Below are positions 10,608 to 19,307 of a stretch of DNA of 55,389 nt, in pieces. Every line of letters starts with the position of its first letter. The first letter of the stretch is position 1. Source of the DNA: Oscillospiraceae bacterium (GTDB lineage Bacteria > Bacillota > Clostridia > Oscillospirales > CAG-272). The stretch spans positions 1-55,389 of the forward strand of contig SVTF01000013.1 of assembly GCA_015063905.1 (NCBI GenBank), given 5' to 3'. The notes beneath the pieces were generated by a model. That model had not been told where the DNA came from, ran no database searches, and worked only from the letters and a program-made list of their open reading frames with translations. A program made the position numbers and the translations under genes.

Positions 10608-12539
10608 TCAAACAGTGGTCATCTTCATTTCTTCGGAGCGCTCGGCGTTTTTGTTGACCTTTTCGGGCTCTCTGAAGGTGGGGACGACTTTCTTTATCGC
10701 TTCCTTTATAAGCGGCGAGCATATCTCGGTTTTTGCCTCGGCCACCGCATTCATAAGGACCTCCAGCTTTGCGTCTACTTCGGCTCGGCTCAGTGGCTTG
10801 TCCCTCTCTATGAATATCATACTGTTTTCAGTTTTTTCAAGATGTTCTGTCTTGATGAGCAGCTCCTCGTAAAGCTTCTCTCCCGGACGAAGACCGATCT
10901 CCTCGATCTTTATGTCCACATCGGGCTCAAAGCCCGAAAGCTTTATCATGTTTACCGCAAGATCGTATATCTTTACGGGCTTGCCCATGTCAAGCACAAA
11001 TAGCTCTCCGTCCGCCGCCATAAAGCCTGTTTGCATAACCAGCTGGCTTGCCTCGGGAATGGTCATAAAATATCTTATTATGCGCTTGTCCGTAATGGTG
11101 ACGGGACCGCCGTTCTTTATCTGCTGACGGAACAACGGGATCACCGAGCCGTTAGAGCCCAGAACGTTACCGAAGCGCACCGCCATAAACTCGGTCTTGC
11201 TATCTGTTCTGCACTGCACCACCATCTCGCACATTCTCTTTGACGCGCCCATGATATTGGTGGGATTGACCGCTTTATCGGTGGAGATAAGTATAAACTT
11301 TTCCGCTCCGTACTTCTCCGCCATGTCCGCGGTGTTGTACGTTCCCATAACGTTGTTCTTTATTGCCTCGCATCCGCTATGCTCCATCAAAGGAACGTGC
11401 TTGTGCGCGGCGGCGTGGAACACTATCTGAGGGCGGTAAGCGTTGAATATCGCTTCCAATCTGTCGCGCTCACGCACCGATGCTATTTCAACCACGAGAT
11501 CCAGCTTTTCGCCATACAGTCTGGTAAGCTCCTGCTGTATCTCGTAAGCGTTGTTCTCGTATATATCGAGAATTATGAGCTTTTTGGGGTGGCATTTCGC
11601 TATCTGACGGCAAAGCTCGCTTCCAATAGATCCGCCGCCTCCGGTAACAAGCACGGTCTTGCCAAAATAAAATCTTCTGGTAGCTCCGGTGTTTATATTT
11701 ATGGGCTTGCGGAACAAAAGATCCTCAATCTGAAAATCTCGAATTACCTTCTGGCTCTTCTTTTCGGATTCCTCTTCCTCATCCTTGTGGAAGTCCTTTA
11801 CGGGTATGTCGTATATCTTGAGCTTGCACTTAGCGCGGCTATATACGTTGAATATACGTACCGCTTCCTCGCTGTCAAGCTCCGCTATCGCGACGAACAG
11901 CTCTGTGATGCCATTCTTTTTGATAAGCTCGAATACCGACTCATCCTCCGGATAGACCTTAAGACCTGCAACGTGATTTCCTATCTTTTGCGGATCCTTG
12001 TCTATGAAGAATACGGGATTGAACGTGGACTGATGGTTGCAAAGCAGCTCGTTTGCTAAAAACGCGCCAAGCTGTCCTGCGCCGATTATTGCCACGTTTA
12101 TCTTTTTATCAGACGATGTGTGTGCCTTATATCTGTGCTTATATATGAGTCGGTAGAAGAGTCTTGAGCAGACTGAAAGCATGGTGTTTACTGGAGCTAT
12201 GACCGCAAACAGCCATATATCGTTACCCAGATGCGCGGCAAAGACTGTGACCGCGGCAACGATGATACCGATCACGTCGGCAAACACCATCTTTAAATAG
12301 GATAGCGTTCTCGTGTAACGCCAAACGCTGTTATACACGCCAAAGAACAGTCTGGCGATCAGCACTGCCGCCAAAAGTATACCCGCGTTTGACCAAATAT
12401 AAGAATAATCGGAAGCGTGATGCTCAAAAAAGATGGCTCCGAAATAATAAGCTCCGGTTACGCAAGCAAATACGACGCAATCAAAGGCAAACAAGACCGC
12501 GCGCCGAAATTTTCCTGCAAGTATTTGTTTTATATTCAT
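10608..12539 (-). CDS. Membrane-bound nucleoside-diphosphate-sugar 4,6-dehydratase (CapD/PglF type)
   Basis: Polysaccharide biosynthesis protein of the long CapD/WbpM/PglF family, which converts UDP-GlcNAc to a 4-keto-6-deoxy sugar for glycan or capsule synthesis. Order: four predicted membrane helices (about 12-135), a first Rossmann domain with GAGQLG near 153, then the catalytic SDR domain starting with TGGGGSIGSE at 299-308. The usual YxxxK catalytic pair is replaced by MxxxK in TNIMGASKR, as is typical of this membrane-bound family. The C-terminus ends with an Arg/Glu-rich tail. Start MNIKQILAGK follows AGAGGAA. It is monocistronic, with its own promoter and terminator, and no glycan genes are adjacent. 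The exact sugar substrate is not determined. Confidence 0.88.
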   Translation of the reverse strand: MNIKQILAGKFRRAVLFAFDCVVFACVTGAYYFGAIFFEHHASDYSYIWSNAGILLAAVLIARLFFGVYNSVWRYTRTLSYLKMVFADVIGIIVAAVTVFAAHLGNDIWLFAVIAPVNTMLSVCSRLFYRLIYKHRYKAHTSSDKKINVAIIGAGQLGAFLANELLCNHQSTFNPVFFIDKDPQKIGNHVAGLKVYPEDESVFELIKKNGITELFVAIAELDSEEAVRIFNVYSRAKCKLKIYDIPVKDFHKDEEEESEKKSQKVIRDFQIEDLLFRKPININTGATRRFYFGKTVLVTGGGGSIGSELCRQIAKCHPKKLIILDIYENNAYEIQQELTRLYGEKLDLVVEIASVRERDRLEAIFNAYRPQIVFHAAAHKHVPLMEHSGCEAIKNNVMGTYNTADMAEKYGAEKFILISTDKAVNPTNIMGASKRMCEMVVQCRTDSKTEFMAVRFGNVLGSNGSVIPLFRQQIKNGGPVTITDKRIIRYFMTIPEASQLVMQTGFMAADGELFVLDMGKPVKIYDLAVNMIKLSGFEPDVDIKIEEIGLRPGEKLYEELLIKTEHLEKTENSMIFIERDKPLSRAEVDAKLEVLMNAVAEAKTEICSPLIKEAIKKVVPTFREPEKVNKNAERSEEMKMTTV

Positions 12540-12634
12540 TTCAATAATTCCTCTCTTGATCTCAAGTGCTATGAGTGTTACAAAGGGGTTACGTATATCG
12601 GAATTTGGAATGTTGCTATTGTGTTTACGAGTAC

Positions 12635-12663
12635 ATTATAACACCGCGACATCATTTTGTCAA
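12635..12663 (-). promoter_or_regulatory. Promoter of the sugar dehydratase gene
   Basis: Minus-strand TTGACA (12663-12658), 17-nt spacer, TATAAT (12640-12635) with TG at the extended -10 position. Confidence 0.8.
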
Positions 12664-12695
12664 CGGTAAATATTTTGCCAGCGAAAAGCCGCCTG

Positions 12696-12911
12696 TCAGG
12701 TGGTTGTTTTTATATCTGTTCCCCACTCGCGAAGCTGCTCTTGGCTTATTTCCATTTTTGTTATCAGACCGTTGAAGCTCACGTCATATTGTGCCTTGCT
12801 TATTGCTCCCCGCTGTAAAAAGGAGTTCAGTGTTTCTACCTGCTTCAAAAACAGGAATTTTTTTCTTTCATTGGAATCATTTGCCGATATGACCGTGTTT
12901 TCTGTGTTCAT
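12696..12911 (-). CDS. Small SHOCT-like protein
   Basis: A 71-residue soluble protein of unknown function. I start it at MNTENTVISAND because AGGA lies 6 nt upstream; the ATG two codons earlier overlaps that ribosome site. Residues 32-60 (LNSFLQRGAISKAQYDV and following) resemble the SHOCT motif, a short two-helix oligomerisation module of the pattern L..L...G.I...E/QY. A strong sigma-A promoter at 12954-12982 sits just upstream, so it is a real and probably well-expressed gene standing alone between nfnB and the sugar dehydratase. No function is assigned. Confidence 0.7.
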   Translation of the reverse strand: MNTENTVISANDSNERKKFLFLKQVETLNSFLQRGAISKAQYDVSFNGLITKMEISQEQLREWGTDIKTTT

Positions 12912-12953
12912 GATCATTCCTCGTAAGGTTCGTTATTTCGATACGTTTCGATA

Positions 12954-12982
12954 ATTATATCACACAATCGCGTTTGTGTCAA
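12954..12982 (-). promoter_or_regulatory. Promoter of the SHOCT-like gene
   Basis: Minus-strand TTGACA (12982-12977), 17-nt spacer, TATAAT (12959-12954) preceded by TGA. It lies immediately after the nfn terminator. Confidence 0.82.
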
Positions 12983-12988
12983 GATGAA

Positions 12989-13036
12989 AAAAGCACAGGG
13001 AGAGCCGACCGCTGGGGCAGACTCTCTCTGTTTGCT
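12989..13036 (-). terminator. Terminator of nfnA-nfnB
   Basis: On the minus strand, ACAGAGAGAG pairs imperfectly with CTCTCCCTGT (one mismatch), extended by AGC/GCT, and is followed by a run of six T. It begins 4 nt after the nfnB stop codon. Confidence 0.75.
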
Positions 13037-13039
13037 GTT

Positions 13040-14458
13040 TTATTTGTTTTTCAAATATTCGTCTATTGCCGCCGCTGCGGTCTTGCCCGCACCCATTGCG
13101 GAAATAACAGTAGCCGCGCCCGTTACGGCGTCGCCGCCCGCGTACACCGCTGCCCGCGAGGTAAGGCCCACCTCATTTACCACGATTCCGCCACGCGAAT
13201 TTACCTCCAAGCCATTGGTGGTAGACTTGATAAGCGGGTTCGGAGAGGTGCCGATGGAGATTATTACGGTATCCACGTCCATCTCAAACTCACTGCCCTC
13301 TATCTCCACGGGGCGTCTTCTTCCCTTGGCGTCGGGCTCACCCAGCTCCATCCTTACGCATCGCATTCCCGAAACAAAGCCGTTCTTGCAATCACGGGGG
13401 TCGCTCGGATTGCTATACCCCAAAATCTCTATAGGATTGCACAAAAGACGGAATTCTATTCCCTCCTCCTGCGCGTGCTCCACCTCCTCACGTCTTGCGG
13501 GAAGCTCCTCCATAGAGCGACGGTAAACGATGCATACCTTTTCCGCGCCCAACCTCAGCGCCGTTCTCGCCGCGTCCATGGCAACGTTTCCTCCGCCCAC
13601 CACGGCGACCTTGCCGCCCTTCATTATTGGAGTTTCGGGGGTGTCGAGATAAGCTTTCATAAGATTGCTTCTCGTCAAAAACTCGTTTGCGGAATACACT
13701 CCCTTTAGCGATTCTCCGGGAATGCCCATGAAATTGGGCAAGCCTGCGCCCGAGCCGATAAATACCGCCTCGTAGCCTTCGTCAAAAAGCTCGTCAACTG
13801 TCAGAGTCTTGCCTATGACGACATTGGCCTCTATCTTAACGCCGAGAGCCTTGAGCGTTTCCACCTCCTTGGCAACAATCGCCTTGGGCAGACGGAATTC
13901 GGGAATACCGTATACAAGCACTCCGCCCGCGGTATGTAACGCCTCAAACACGGTCACCTCGTAGCCCGCTTTGGCGAGATCGCCCGCGCAAGTGAGTCCG
14001 GAAGGGCCAGAGCCGACGACGGCAACTCTGTGTCCGTTTTTTTGAGGTGCCTCGGGCATTTCGGCGCAAAAAGTATTGTGCCAATCCGCAACAAAGCGCT
14101 CAAGCCTTCCAATACCGACAGGCTCTCCCTTTATTGCTCTCACACACTTCGACTCACACTGTGTCTCCTGCGGACAGACTCTGCCGCAAACGGCGGGCAA
14201 AGACGAGGTCTTGGAGATTATCCTATAAGCCGCCTCGAAATCTCCTTCCTTTATCTTGGAAATGAATTCGGGTATATGTATGTTTACGGGACAGCCGCTG
14301 ACGCAGGGCATGTTTTTGCAGCCCAGGCATCGCATTGCCTCATCCATTGCCATCTCCTTTGTATATCCCAGCGCCACCTCGTCAAAATTGCGCGAGCGCA
14401 CATCGGGGGCTTGTGTTGGCATTTCGTTCTTCTTTAGCGACATATTTATTTTTGCCAT
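13040..14458 (-). CDS. nfnB: NfnB / glutamate synthase small-subunit-like flavoprotein
   Basis: FAD- and iron-sulfur-containing NADP(H) oxidoreductase, 472 residues. An N-terminal domain carries eight cysteines for two [4Fe-4S] clusters (C44, C47, C52, C56 and C91, C95, C101, C105), followed by the FAD-binding GSGPSG at 149-154 and a second nucleotide-binding GGGNVAMDAART. Because it is coupled to an NfnA-type subunit with a 1-nt gap, the best reading is the electron-bifurcating NADH-dependent ferredoxin:NADP oxidoreductase of anaerobes. Such proteins are often annotated as GltA or GltD, but no glutamate synthase large subunit is nearby. The start at 14458 has GGAG in the end of nfnA; the open frame runs further upstream inside nfnA without support. 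Confidence 0.9.
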   Translation of the reverse strand: MAKINMSLKKNEMPTQAPDVRSRNFDEVALGYTKEMAMDEAMRCLGCKNMPCVSGCPVNIHIPEFISKIKEGDFEAAYRIISKTSSLPAVCGRVCPQETQCESKCVRAIKGEPVGIGRLERFVADWHNTFCAEMPEAPQKNGHRVAVVGSGPSGLTCAGDLAKAGYEVTVFEALHTAGGVLVYGIPEFRLPKAIVAKEVETLKALGVKIEANVVIGKTLTVDELFDEGYEAVFIGSGAGLPNFMGIPGESLKGVYSANEFLTRSNLMKAYLDTPETPIMKGGKVAVVGGGNVAMDAARTALRLGAEKVCIVYRRSMEELPARREEVEHAQEEGIEFRLLCNPIEILGYSNPSDPRDCKNGFVSGMRCVRMELGEPDAKGRRRPVEIEGSEFEMDVDTVIISIGTSPNPLIKSTTNGLEVNSRGGIVVNEVGLTSRAAVYAGGDAVTGAATVISAMGAGKTAAAAIDEYLKNK

Positions 14459-14459
14459 A

Positions 14460-15314
14460 TCATTTCTTCTCCTTGCCGAAAAGATTGCAGCTCTGCTCGT
14501 AGGCGTGGCGCTCGAAATCCGCGTACATTCTGCCTCTTGACATAGCCTCGTCGAAATCCACCTCGTAGCCGTTGAAATCGGGGCCGTCCACACAGGCAAA
14601 CTTAGTTACCCTCTTGCCGTCCACGTTCAGCGTAAGTCGGCATCCTCCGCACATTCCCGTTCCGTCTATCATGATAGGATTCATCGACACCGTTACGGGC
14701 GTGCCATAAGGCTTTGCCGTTGCCACAACGAATTTCATCATGACAAGCGGACCTATCGTTATTATCATATCAAATTGCTTGCCCGCGCCCAGCATCTCCG
14801 AAAGCGGCATCGTAACGTTACCCTTTTCGCCGTATGAGCCGTCGTCGGTCATTACGCGGAGCGTGTCAGAGCAAGCCTTGAATTCATCCTCAAGGATAAC
14901 GAGATCTCTGTTGCGGAAGCCGATTATGCTTGTAACCTCGGCGCCCATTTCGTGCAGCTTTTGCGCCACGGGCATTGCGATGGCGCAGCCAACGCCTCCG
15001 CCGACTATGCACACGCGTCTAAGTCCGTCGAGATGAGTCGCCTCGCCCAATGGGCCGACAAAGTCACAAAGGAAATCGCCCTCCTCCTTGTAGGAGAGCT
15101 TTTTGGTGGTGCCTCCGACGATCTGATATATTATCTTTACCGCGCCGCGAGCTGCGTCCACACCCGCCACGGTCAACGGGATCCTCTCGCCGTCCTCATC
15201 GACACGAAGTATTATGAACTGACCGGGCTGCGCCTTTTTTGCCACCATAGGAGCTTGTATCCATAGCTGGACAACGGTTGGATTAAGTATCTTTTTTTCG
15301 AGTATTTTATACAT
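14460..15314 (-). CDS. nfnA: NfnA, ferredoxin:NADP oxidoreductase alpha subunit
   Basis: FAD/NAD-binding subunit of the cytosolic NfnAB complex, related to the dihydroorotate dehydrogenase electron-transfer subunit PyrK. It has 284 residues. An N-terminal ferredoxin-reductase beta barrel (PGQFIILRVDEDGERIPLT, FAD binding) is followed by a nucleotide-binding fold (CIVGGGVGCAIAMPVA) and a C-terminal [2Fe-2S] motif, GMCGGCRLT...FACVDGP. Start MYKILEKK follows AAGGAGA. It is the first gene of the nfnA-nfnB operon, with its own promoter at 15356-15384. The complex would balance reduced ferredoxin, NADH and NADPH during fermentation. Confidence 0.9.
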   Translation of the reverse strand: MYKILEKKILNPTVVQLWIQAPMVAKKAQPGQFIILRVDEDGERIPLTVAGVDAARGAVKIIYQIVGGTTKKLSYKEEGDFLCDFVGPLGEATHLDGLRRVCIVGGGVGCAIAMPVAQKLHEMGAEVTSIIGFRNRDLVILEDEFKACSDTLRVMTDDGSYGEKGNVTMPLSEMLGAGKQFDMIITIGPLVMMKFVVATAKPYGTPVTVSMNPIMIDGTGMCGGCRLTLNVDGKRVTKFACVDGPDFNGYEVDFDEAMSRGRMYADFERHAYEQSCNLFGKEKK

Positions 15315-15355
15315 AGTTTATCTCCTTGCTTTGTATAATTTGAAGGATGTATTTT

Positions 15356-15384
15356 ATTATAACACCGCCGACACGGTTTTTCAA
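15356..15384 (-). promoter_or_regulatory. Promoter of nfnA-nfnB
   Basis: Minus-strand TTGAAA (15384-15379), 17-nt spacer, TATAAT (15361-15356) with TG one base upstream. Confidence 0.75.
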
Positions 15385-15541
15385 GAGATTTGAAAAATAT
15401 ATTGTTGCTTGTCTTGCGGTGTTTTTTGGATAAATTGGCATTTTTGTGTATATTGACATTCAGTGCTTGTCGCCGAGAGTGGATAAGGGGGTATAATGTA
15501 TTATATATAGGTATACAATTTGGCAAAGAAGGAGCTTACAT

Positions 15542-16135
15542 ATGGCATCACAAGTGACAGATCTTCAATGTCCCGGCTGCGGAAGTCGCGTTTCCATTGA
15601 TCAGGAGACCTGCGATTTTTGCCACAGCCCCGTAACGATATCCACCTTTAATAGCGTTTCCTCTATGTCTCCGCTGCAGGTAAACAAATATGCGGCATCA
15701 TACAGAGAGGCGCTCAAGGAAGACCCAGATAACAGAGCCATCAATACGTCTATAGCAATGTGTTATCTGAAGCTGAGAATGTATGACGAAGCGTATGCTG
15801 CGTTTTCCAAGGCTATCGTAGATAATTTTGATAACTCCGAAACTTACTTTTATGCCGCTATCTGTCTGCTCAAGGGAAGAAAGGCGTTCTTGCTTTCCCG
15901 CCCCGAGATCGACAAGATACTCGAGCTTATGAACGCGGCGACCATGATTGAGGACAGAGGAATTTATTTCTATTTCCTCGCATATATCAAGTATGACTAC
16001 TTTAAGCGCAAATTCCTGAACACTACCCCGAATTACAAGGATTATCTCGCGCAGGCAAAGCTCAGGGGATACTCCTCTCTGGACGTGGATACCATGTTCA
16101 GCATCATGGGTGTTGACAAGATCAGCATCGTTTAA
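15542..16135 (+). CDS. Zinc-ribbon and TPR-like protein
   Basis: A 197-residue soluble protein. Residues 10-28 hold two CxxC pairs (CPGCGS...CDFCHS), a rubredoxin-type zinc ribbon. The rest is helical with TPR-like repeats (ASYREALKEDPDNRAINTSI, then CYLKLRMYDEAYAAFSKAIV). Ribosome site AAGGAG is 9 nt before the start. It opens a five-gene plus-strand cluster that includes an SPFH protein. A zinc-ribbon protein (YdjG) accompanies the SPFH protein YdjI in the B. subtilis ydjGHI membrane-stress operon, so a scaffold or adaptor role at the membrane is a reasonable guess. Its promoter is not certain; TTGACA near 15454 and TATAAT near 15493 are too far apart to be a pair. Confidence 0.8.
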   Translation: MASQVTDLQCPGCGSRVSIDQETCDFCHSPVTISTFNSVSSMSPLQVNKYAASYREALKEDPDNRAINTSIAMCYLKLRMYDEAYAAFSKAIVDNFDNSETYFYAAICLLKGRKAFLLSRPEIDKILELMNAATMIEDRGIYFYFLAYIKYDYFKRKFLNTTPNYKDYLAQAKLRGYSSLDVDTMFSIMGVDKISIV

Positions 16136-16182
16136 TCTGTTGTCCCTATTAATCTATATATTCTTTTTTAGGAGGAAACAAA

Positions 16183-16953
16183 ATGGGCATTTTATCAAAT
16201 CTTTTAGGCAAGGGCAAGGAGAAGCAGTCCACTGCTCTTATGCTTGATATGCTTAAGCGCGGAAAGCGCCCCGATCAGTGCAAGAGCATTGATTATCTCT
16301 ACTCTCCCGATGAGGAAGCGAAAAAGGGTTGTCTTGGCGGCAAAAAGAAGCCTAACAAGAAAAAAGGCGGTTGCATGAGCAAGAACGTTGCCTGGGATAT
16401 GGACGACTATATCGCACACGTTCAGAAGATCGTTAACGAACTTGGTCTCAAGCAGAGAGCTATCGAAAAGATAGGTCTTGACGAGACTCAGATCTCCGAG
16501 ATCCCCCCCGTAACACTCAACTCGTTCCTTTACAGAGGAGACGACGTAGTTATCAAGTCCGAGGAAACTAACGTTCAGGGTATTTGGAGAAACGTATCCA
16601 ACAAGTACTCCGTAACATGGATATTCTTTTCGGCAACGCAGATCTATACATACACCTATCAGTTCGATACGACCAGCGATAACGTTGTAGAGAGCACCAG
16701 AGACTTCTTCTACACCGACGTTACATGTATCAGAACCGAGCATGAGATCGTTGAGAAGATCATCGAGAGAAAGCAGGGCTGCGGTTGCTTCAAGAAGCAG
16801 GAAAGCAAGTTCTTCCACAACAACCAGGAATACGACACGCTTTCTATCACTGTTCCCGGCGACAGCTACACCTTCTGGTGTAAGACAACCGAAACTATCG
16901 AGCAGAGCATTCAGGCCGCTAAGGCAATGATCCGCGAGAAGAAGAACGGTTAA
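16183..16953 (+). CDS. Conserved-looking protein of unknown function, SPFH cluster
   Basis: A 256-residue protein I do not recognise. A short N-terminal region has a lysine/glycine/cysteine-rich segment (residues 47-66, GCLGGKKKPNKKKGGC). It is followed by an alpha/beta region with many aromatic beta strands (WIFFSATQIYTYTYQF) and a CGCF cysteine cluster near 203-206. No signal peptide or membrane segment is evident. The polybasic, Cys-rich patch might contact membrane or nucleic acid. Ribosome site AGGAGG lies 7 nt before the start, and codon use matches its neighbours. It is 47 nt after the zinc-ribbon/TPR gene and is followed by a terminator-like hairpin. Confidence 0.75.
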   Translation: MGILSNLLGKGKEKQSTALMLDMLKRGKRPDQCKSIDYLYSPDEEAKKGCLGGKKKPNKKKGGCMSKNVAWDMDDYIAHVQKIVNELGLKQRAIEKIGLDETQISEIPPVTLNSFLYRGDDVVIKSEETNVQGIWRNVSNKYSVTWIFFSATQIYTYTYQFDTTSDNVVESTRDFFYTDVTCIRTEHEIVEKIIERKQGCGCFKKQESKFFHNNQEYDTLSITVPGDSYTFWCKTTETIEQSIQAAKAMIREKKNG

Positions 16954-16966
16954 TTGAAAAATAATT

Positions 16967-16998
16967 AAGGCAAGGCATTTGTTGCCTTGCCTTATTTT
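16967..16998 (+). terminator. Internal terminator or attenuator in the SPFH cluster
   Basis: Perfect 11-bp stem AAGGCAAGGCA/TGCCTTGCCTT with a 5-nt loop followed by ATTTT, between the unknown gene and the YidD-like gene. It probably reduces transcription of the last three genes. It also argues against a start codon at 16979, which would lie inside the hairpin. Confidence 0.75.
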
Positions 16999-17011
16999 GA
17001 AGCAGGCTAAA

Positions 17012-17446
17012 ATGGAAGATAAAGATATAATTGTTGAGGGATATATTGAAAAGGAAACCCCTCTGGTAGAGGAGTTTATTCCGCATAATCCGTTAAATCG
17101 CCCCAAGATGCATTATACAAAGCCGATCATTGCTTTGCTTGTTTATATTGTTCAGTTTGCTTTGATCTGCTTTATTCCCTATGATGCATGGTGGTTGACG
17201 CTTATTACGTTGGTGGCGTATTCCGCGGTTTATTTTGCGGTTATAGCCAAAAGAACTATAATATGGATGGTTCATCTGTATCAGAATCTGGCATCGGACG
17301 AAACTCGGAAAAAATGTGTTTTTGAGCCGAGCTGCTCCGAATATATGATACTTGCCGTGCAGAAGTACGGCGTAATCAAGGGTGTCTGTAAGGGTATAAA
17401 CCGTTTGCATCGGTGCGGTCTCGAAAGAGGCGTGGATTACCCATAA
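17012..17446 (+). CDS. YidD-family membrane protein insertion factor with two membrane helices
   Basis: A 144-residue protein whose C-terminal half is a clear YidD domain: CVFEPSCSEYMILAVQKYG with GLERGVDYP, the conserved F.PSCSxY...G...RCG..G.D pattern. YidD proteins (about 70-90 residues) normally assist YidC/OxaA membrane insertion and sit beside rnpA and yidC. This one is far from that locus in the window, and it has an extra N-terminal region of about 75 residues with two hydrophobic helices (IIALLVYIVQFALICFI and LITLVAYSAVYFAVIA). It is a divergent YidD paralogue in the SPFH cluster. Start at 17012, after the upstream hairpin; the ribosome site (AGCAGG) is weak. Confidence 0.8.
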   Translation: MEDKDIIVEGYIEKETPLVEEFIPHNPLNRPKMHYTKPIIALLVYIVQFALICFIPYDAWWLTLITLVAYSAVYFAVIAKRTIIWMVHLYQNLASDETRKKCVFEPSCSEYMILAVQKYGVIKGVCKGINRLHRCGLERGVDYP

Positions 17447-17481
17447 TCGTTTATAAAGATACATAAATTGGAGGAAACATC

Positions 17482-18600
17482 ATGGCTTTTTTTAAGAAAA
17501 ATCCAAATGAAACAGCATTTCAGGGCGGACAGAAGCATTGGGCGGATGTCATTAAAAACACGGGCCCCGGAGATCTCCTGATTTGGCGTCAGCCTGAGGA
17601 GGATTTTAACACCAATTCCACCGTTATCGTTATGCCGGGCGAAGCGGCGATTTTTGTCAACGGCGGAACAATAGAACAGGTTTTTGAAAGCGGTACATAT
17701 AAGCTTTCCACCCAGAACTATCCCTTTATCTCTCGCCTCCGCAACGCGTTTACGGGCGGAATCAGCGCGTTTAACTGCGTTGTATATTTTGTTAAAACGG
17801 CGCACACCACCGAGATCAAATGGGGCACCGATACGCCCATACAGGTAAGAGATAAGCTCCTTGGAATCGCCACAAAGCTTAAAGCAAGGGGCGCGTACAG
17901 AGTTCAGGTTACCAATCCCGCAAAGTTCCTTGAAAAAATGATAGGAAATAATTTCGTTGCCGCTACTCCCACGGGAATAACTAATTTCTTTGTCAGTGAA
18001 TTTCAGTCCAAGATCAAGTCAATGATCGCAAGGGCAGTCAACGAATCCAACGCCGAGATCCTTGGTATAGATTCCAGACTCGACGAGCTTTCCGCGGCGA
18101 TCAAGCCCTATCTTCAGGAATCTCTTGAGGATTACGGCCTTCGTTGCGTCAGCTTCTCGGTAATGGCGATAGACATCGACGACAGCGAGCTTCGCCAGAA
18201 ATACGACGAGATCGGTATGGACGCTATCGCTAAGATGAGAAACGCTCAGGCAGACCGCATGGTAATGGATACCCTTGGGGATAAGTGGGCTCAGCAGCAG
18301 TCGGTAAACATCATGTCTACCATGGCAGAGGGTGTTGCCAAGGGCGGCGGAGACGGACTCACGGGAGCAAGCATGGGACTCGGAATGGGCATGGCGGCAG
18401 GAGGTATGTTTGGCGGCATGGCTCAGCAGATGTTCGCTCCTATGCAGCAACCCATGCAGCAGCCCATGCAACAGCCTGCGCAGCCCGCCGCGGACGATCC
18501 GATGGAGGTTCTTGGCAAGCTTAAGAAAATGCTTGACGCGGGCTTGATAGAGCAATCGGAGTACGATGCTAAAAAGGCAGAGATATTAAGTAAAATGTAA
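17482..18600 (+). CDS. SPFH-domain protein with C-terminal SHOCT motif (YdjI type)
   Basis: A 372-residue protein of the SPFH/"virion core" family related to B. subtilis YdjI, a membrane-associated scaffold in envelope stress. The SPFH core spans roughly 25-215 (FNTNSTVIVMPGEAAIFVNG onward). A helical stretch and a Gly/Met-rich linker (260-320) follow, then a short tandem repeat of MQQP units. It ends in a SHOCT domain, DPMEVLGKLKKMLDAGLIEQ, in the last 35 residues. There is no transmembrane helix; members attach peripherally. Ribosome site GGAGG lies 7 nt upstream. The neighbours are a YidD-like protein and a four-helix membrane protein, a likely membrane anchor. Confidence 0.88.
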   Translation: MAFFKKNPNETAFQGGQKHWADVIKNTGPGDLLIWRQPEEDFNTNSTVIVMPGEAAIFVNGGTIEQVFESGTYKLSTQNYPFISRLRNAFTGGISAFNCVVYFVKTAHTTEIKWGTDTPIQVRDKLLGIATKLKARGAYRVQVTNPAKFLEKMIGNNFVAATPTGITNFFVSEFQSKIKSMIARAVNESNAEILGIDSRLDELSAAIKPYLQESLEDYGLRCVSFSVMAIDIDDSELRQKYDEIGMDAIAKMRNAQADRMVMDTLGDKWAQQQSVNIMSTMAEGVAKGGGDGLTGASMGLGMGMAAGGMFGGMAQQMFAPMQQPMQQPMQQPAQPAADDPMEVLGKLKKMLDAGLIEQSEYDAKKAEILSKM

Positions 18601-18619
18601 TTTGTAAGGAAGAACGGAT

Positions 18620-19300
18620 ATGAAAAAATCAAAAATATCGCAAGTAATCGTTGCATTGGTTTTTCTGATAGCGTTTAACGCAATATTCTTCATTTTGGGT
18701 GAATTCCCCGCCCCCGCGTCCGTTTGGATAGCGTACGGCGTGGTCCATTTTGCGTATCTTGCGCTGCTTGCCACACCTCTGTTTGTTAAAAAAGGAAAAA
18801 GCAGCTTTGAAAATTCCGCACCCTTGGCGGTCATATCTTCGGCGCATTTCGGTTTTCAGTTGCTTGCGGGCATAATCTTTATGCTTATCAGGCTTGAAGG
18901 ATATAAATTTATCGTGGTATTTTATATTATCACGATAGCGATATACCTCATAGCCTTCTTCTACGTTCTCAGCGTAAACGGACGCACCGAAGCGGCGGTT
19001 GAAAGAAGGGCAAGCGAGATCTACTATATCAGAAATTATGCCTCCAAGGTAAAAATGATGATAGGCAGATATATGGGTGGCAGATTGGACGCAAGACTGG
19101 AAAGGCTTTACGACGAGCTTTATACAAGCCCCACCAAATCCATCCCCGCGGTTGCCGATATAGAGTCGGATATCGCGTTCAAGATTGGCGAGCTTGAGAG
19201 GGCTGTAAGAGCCGAGAAGGCGGAAGACGCGGAAACTATTATCAACGACGTCCTTTATTTGATAGAGGATCGTAACCGTATTCTCAGAAATAATTATTAA
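18620..19300 (+). CDS. Four-helix membrane protein with cytoplasmic helical tail
   Basis: A 226-residue protein with four predicted membrane helices in the first ~120 residues (VIVALVFLIAFNAIFFILG, VWIAYGVVHFAYLALLATPL, a third near 75-95, and FIVVFYIITIAIYLIAFFYV). They are followed by a charged, mostly helical cytoplasmic domain of about 100 residues. I do not recognise the family. It lies 19 nt after the SPFH gene, probably translated from AAGGA, and closes the cluster before a strong terminator. The arrangement suggests it anchors or senses for the SPFH scaffold. Confidence 0.75.
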   Translation: MKKSKISQVIVALVFLIAFNAIFFILGEFPAPASVWIAYGVVHFAYLALLATPLFVKKGKSSFENSAPLAVISSAHFGFQLLAGIIFMLIRLEGYKFIVVFYIITIAIYLIAFFYVLSVNGRTEAAVERRASEIYYIRNYASKVKMMIGRYMGGRLDARLERLYDELYTSPTKSIPAVADIESDIAFKIGELERAVRAEKAEDAETIINDVLYLIEDRNRILRNNY

Positions 19301-19307
19301 CGTATCC

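Noticed and set aside
13040-14458. Glutamate synthase small subunit (GltD) for nitrogen assimilation
   Set aside because: No large subunit gene nearby and tight coupling to an NfnA-type gene; NfnB is the better reading, though the families cannot be fully separated by eye.
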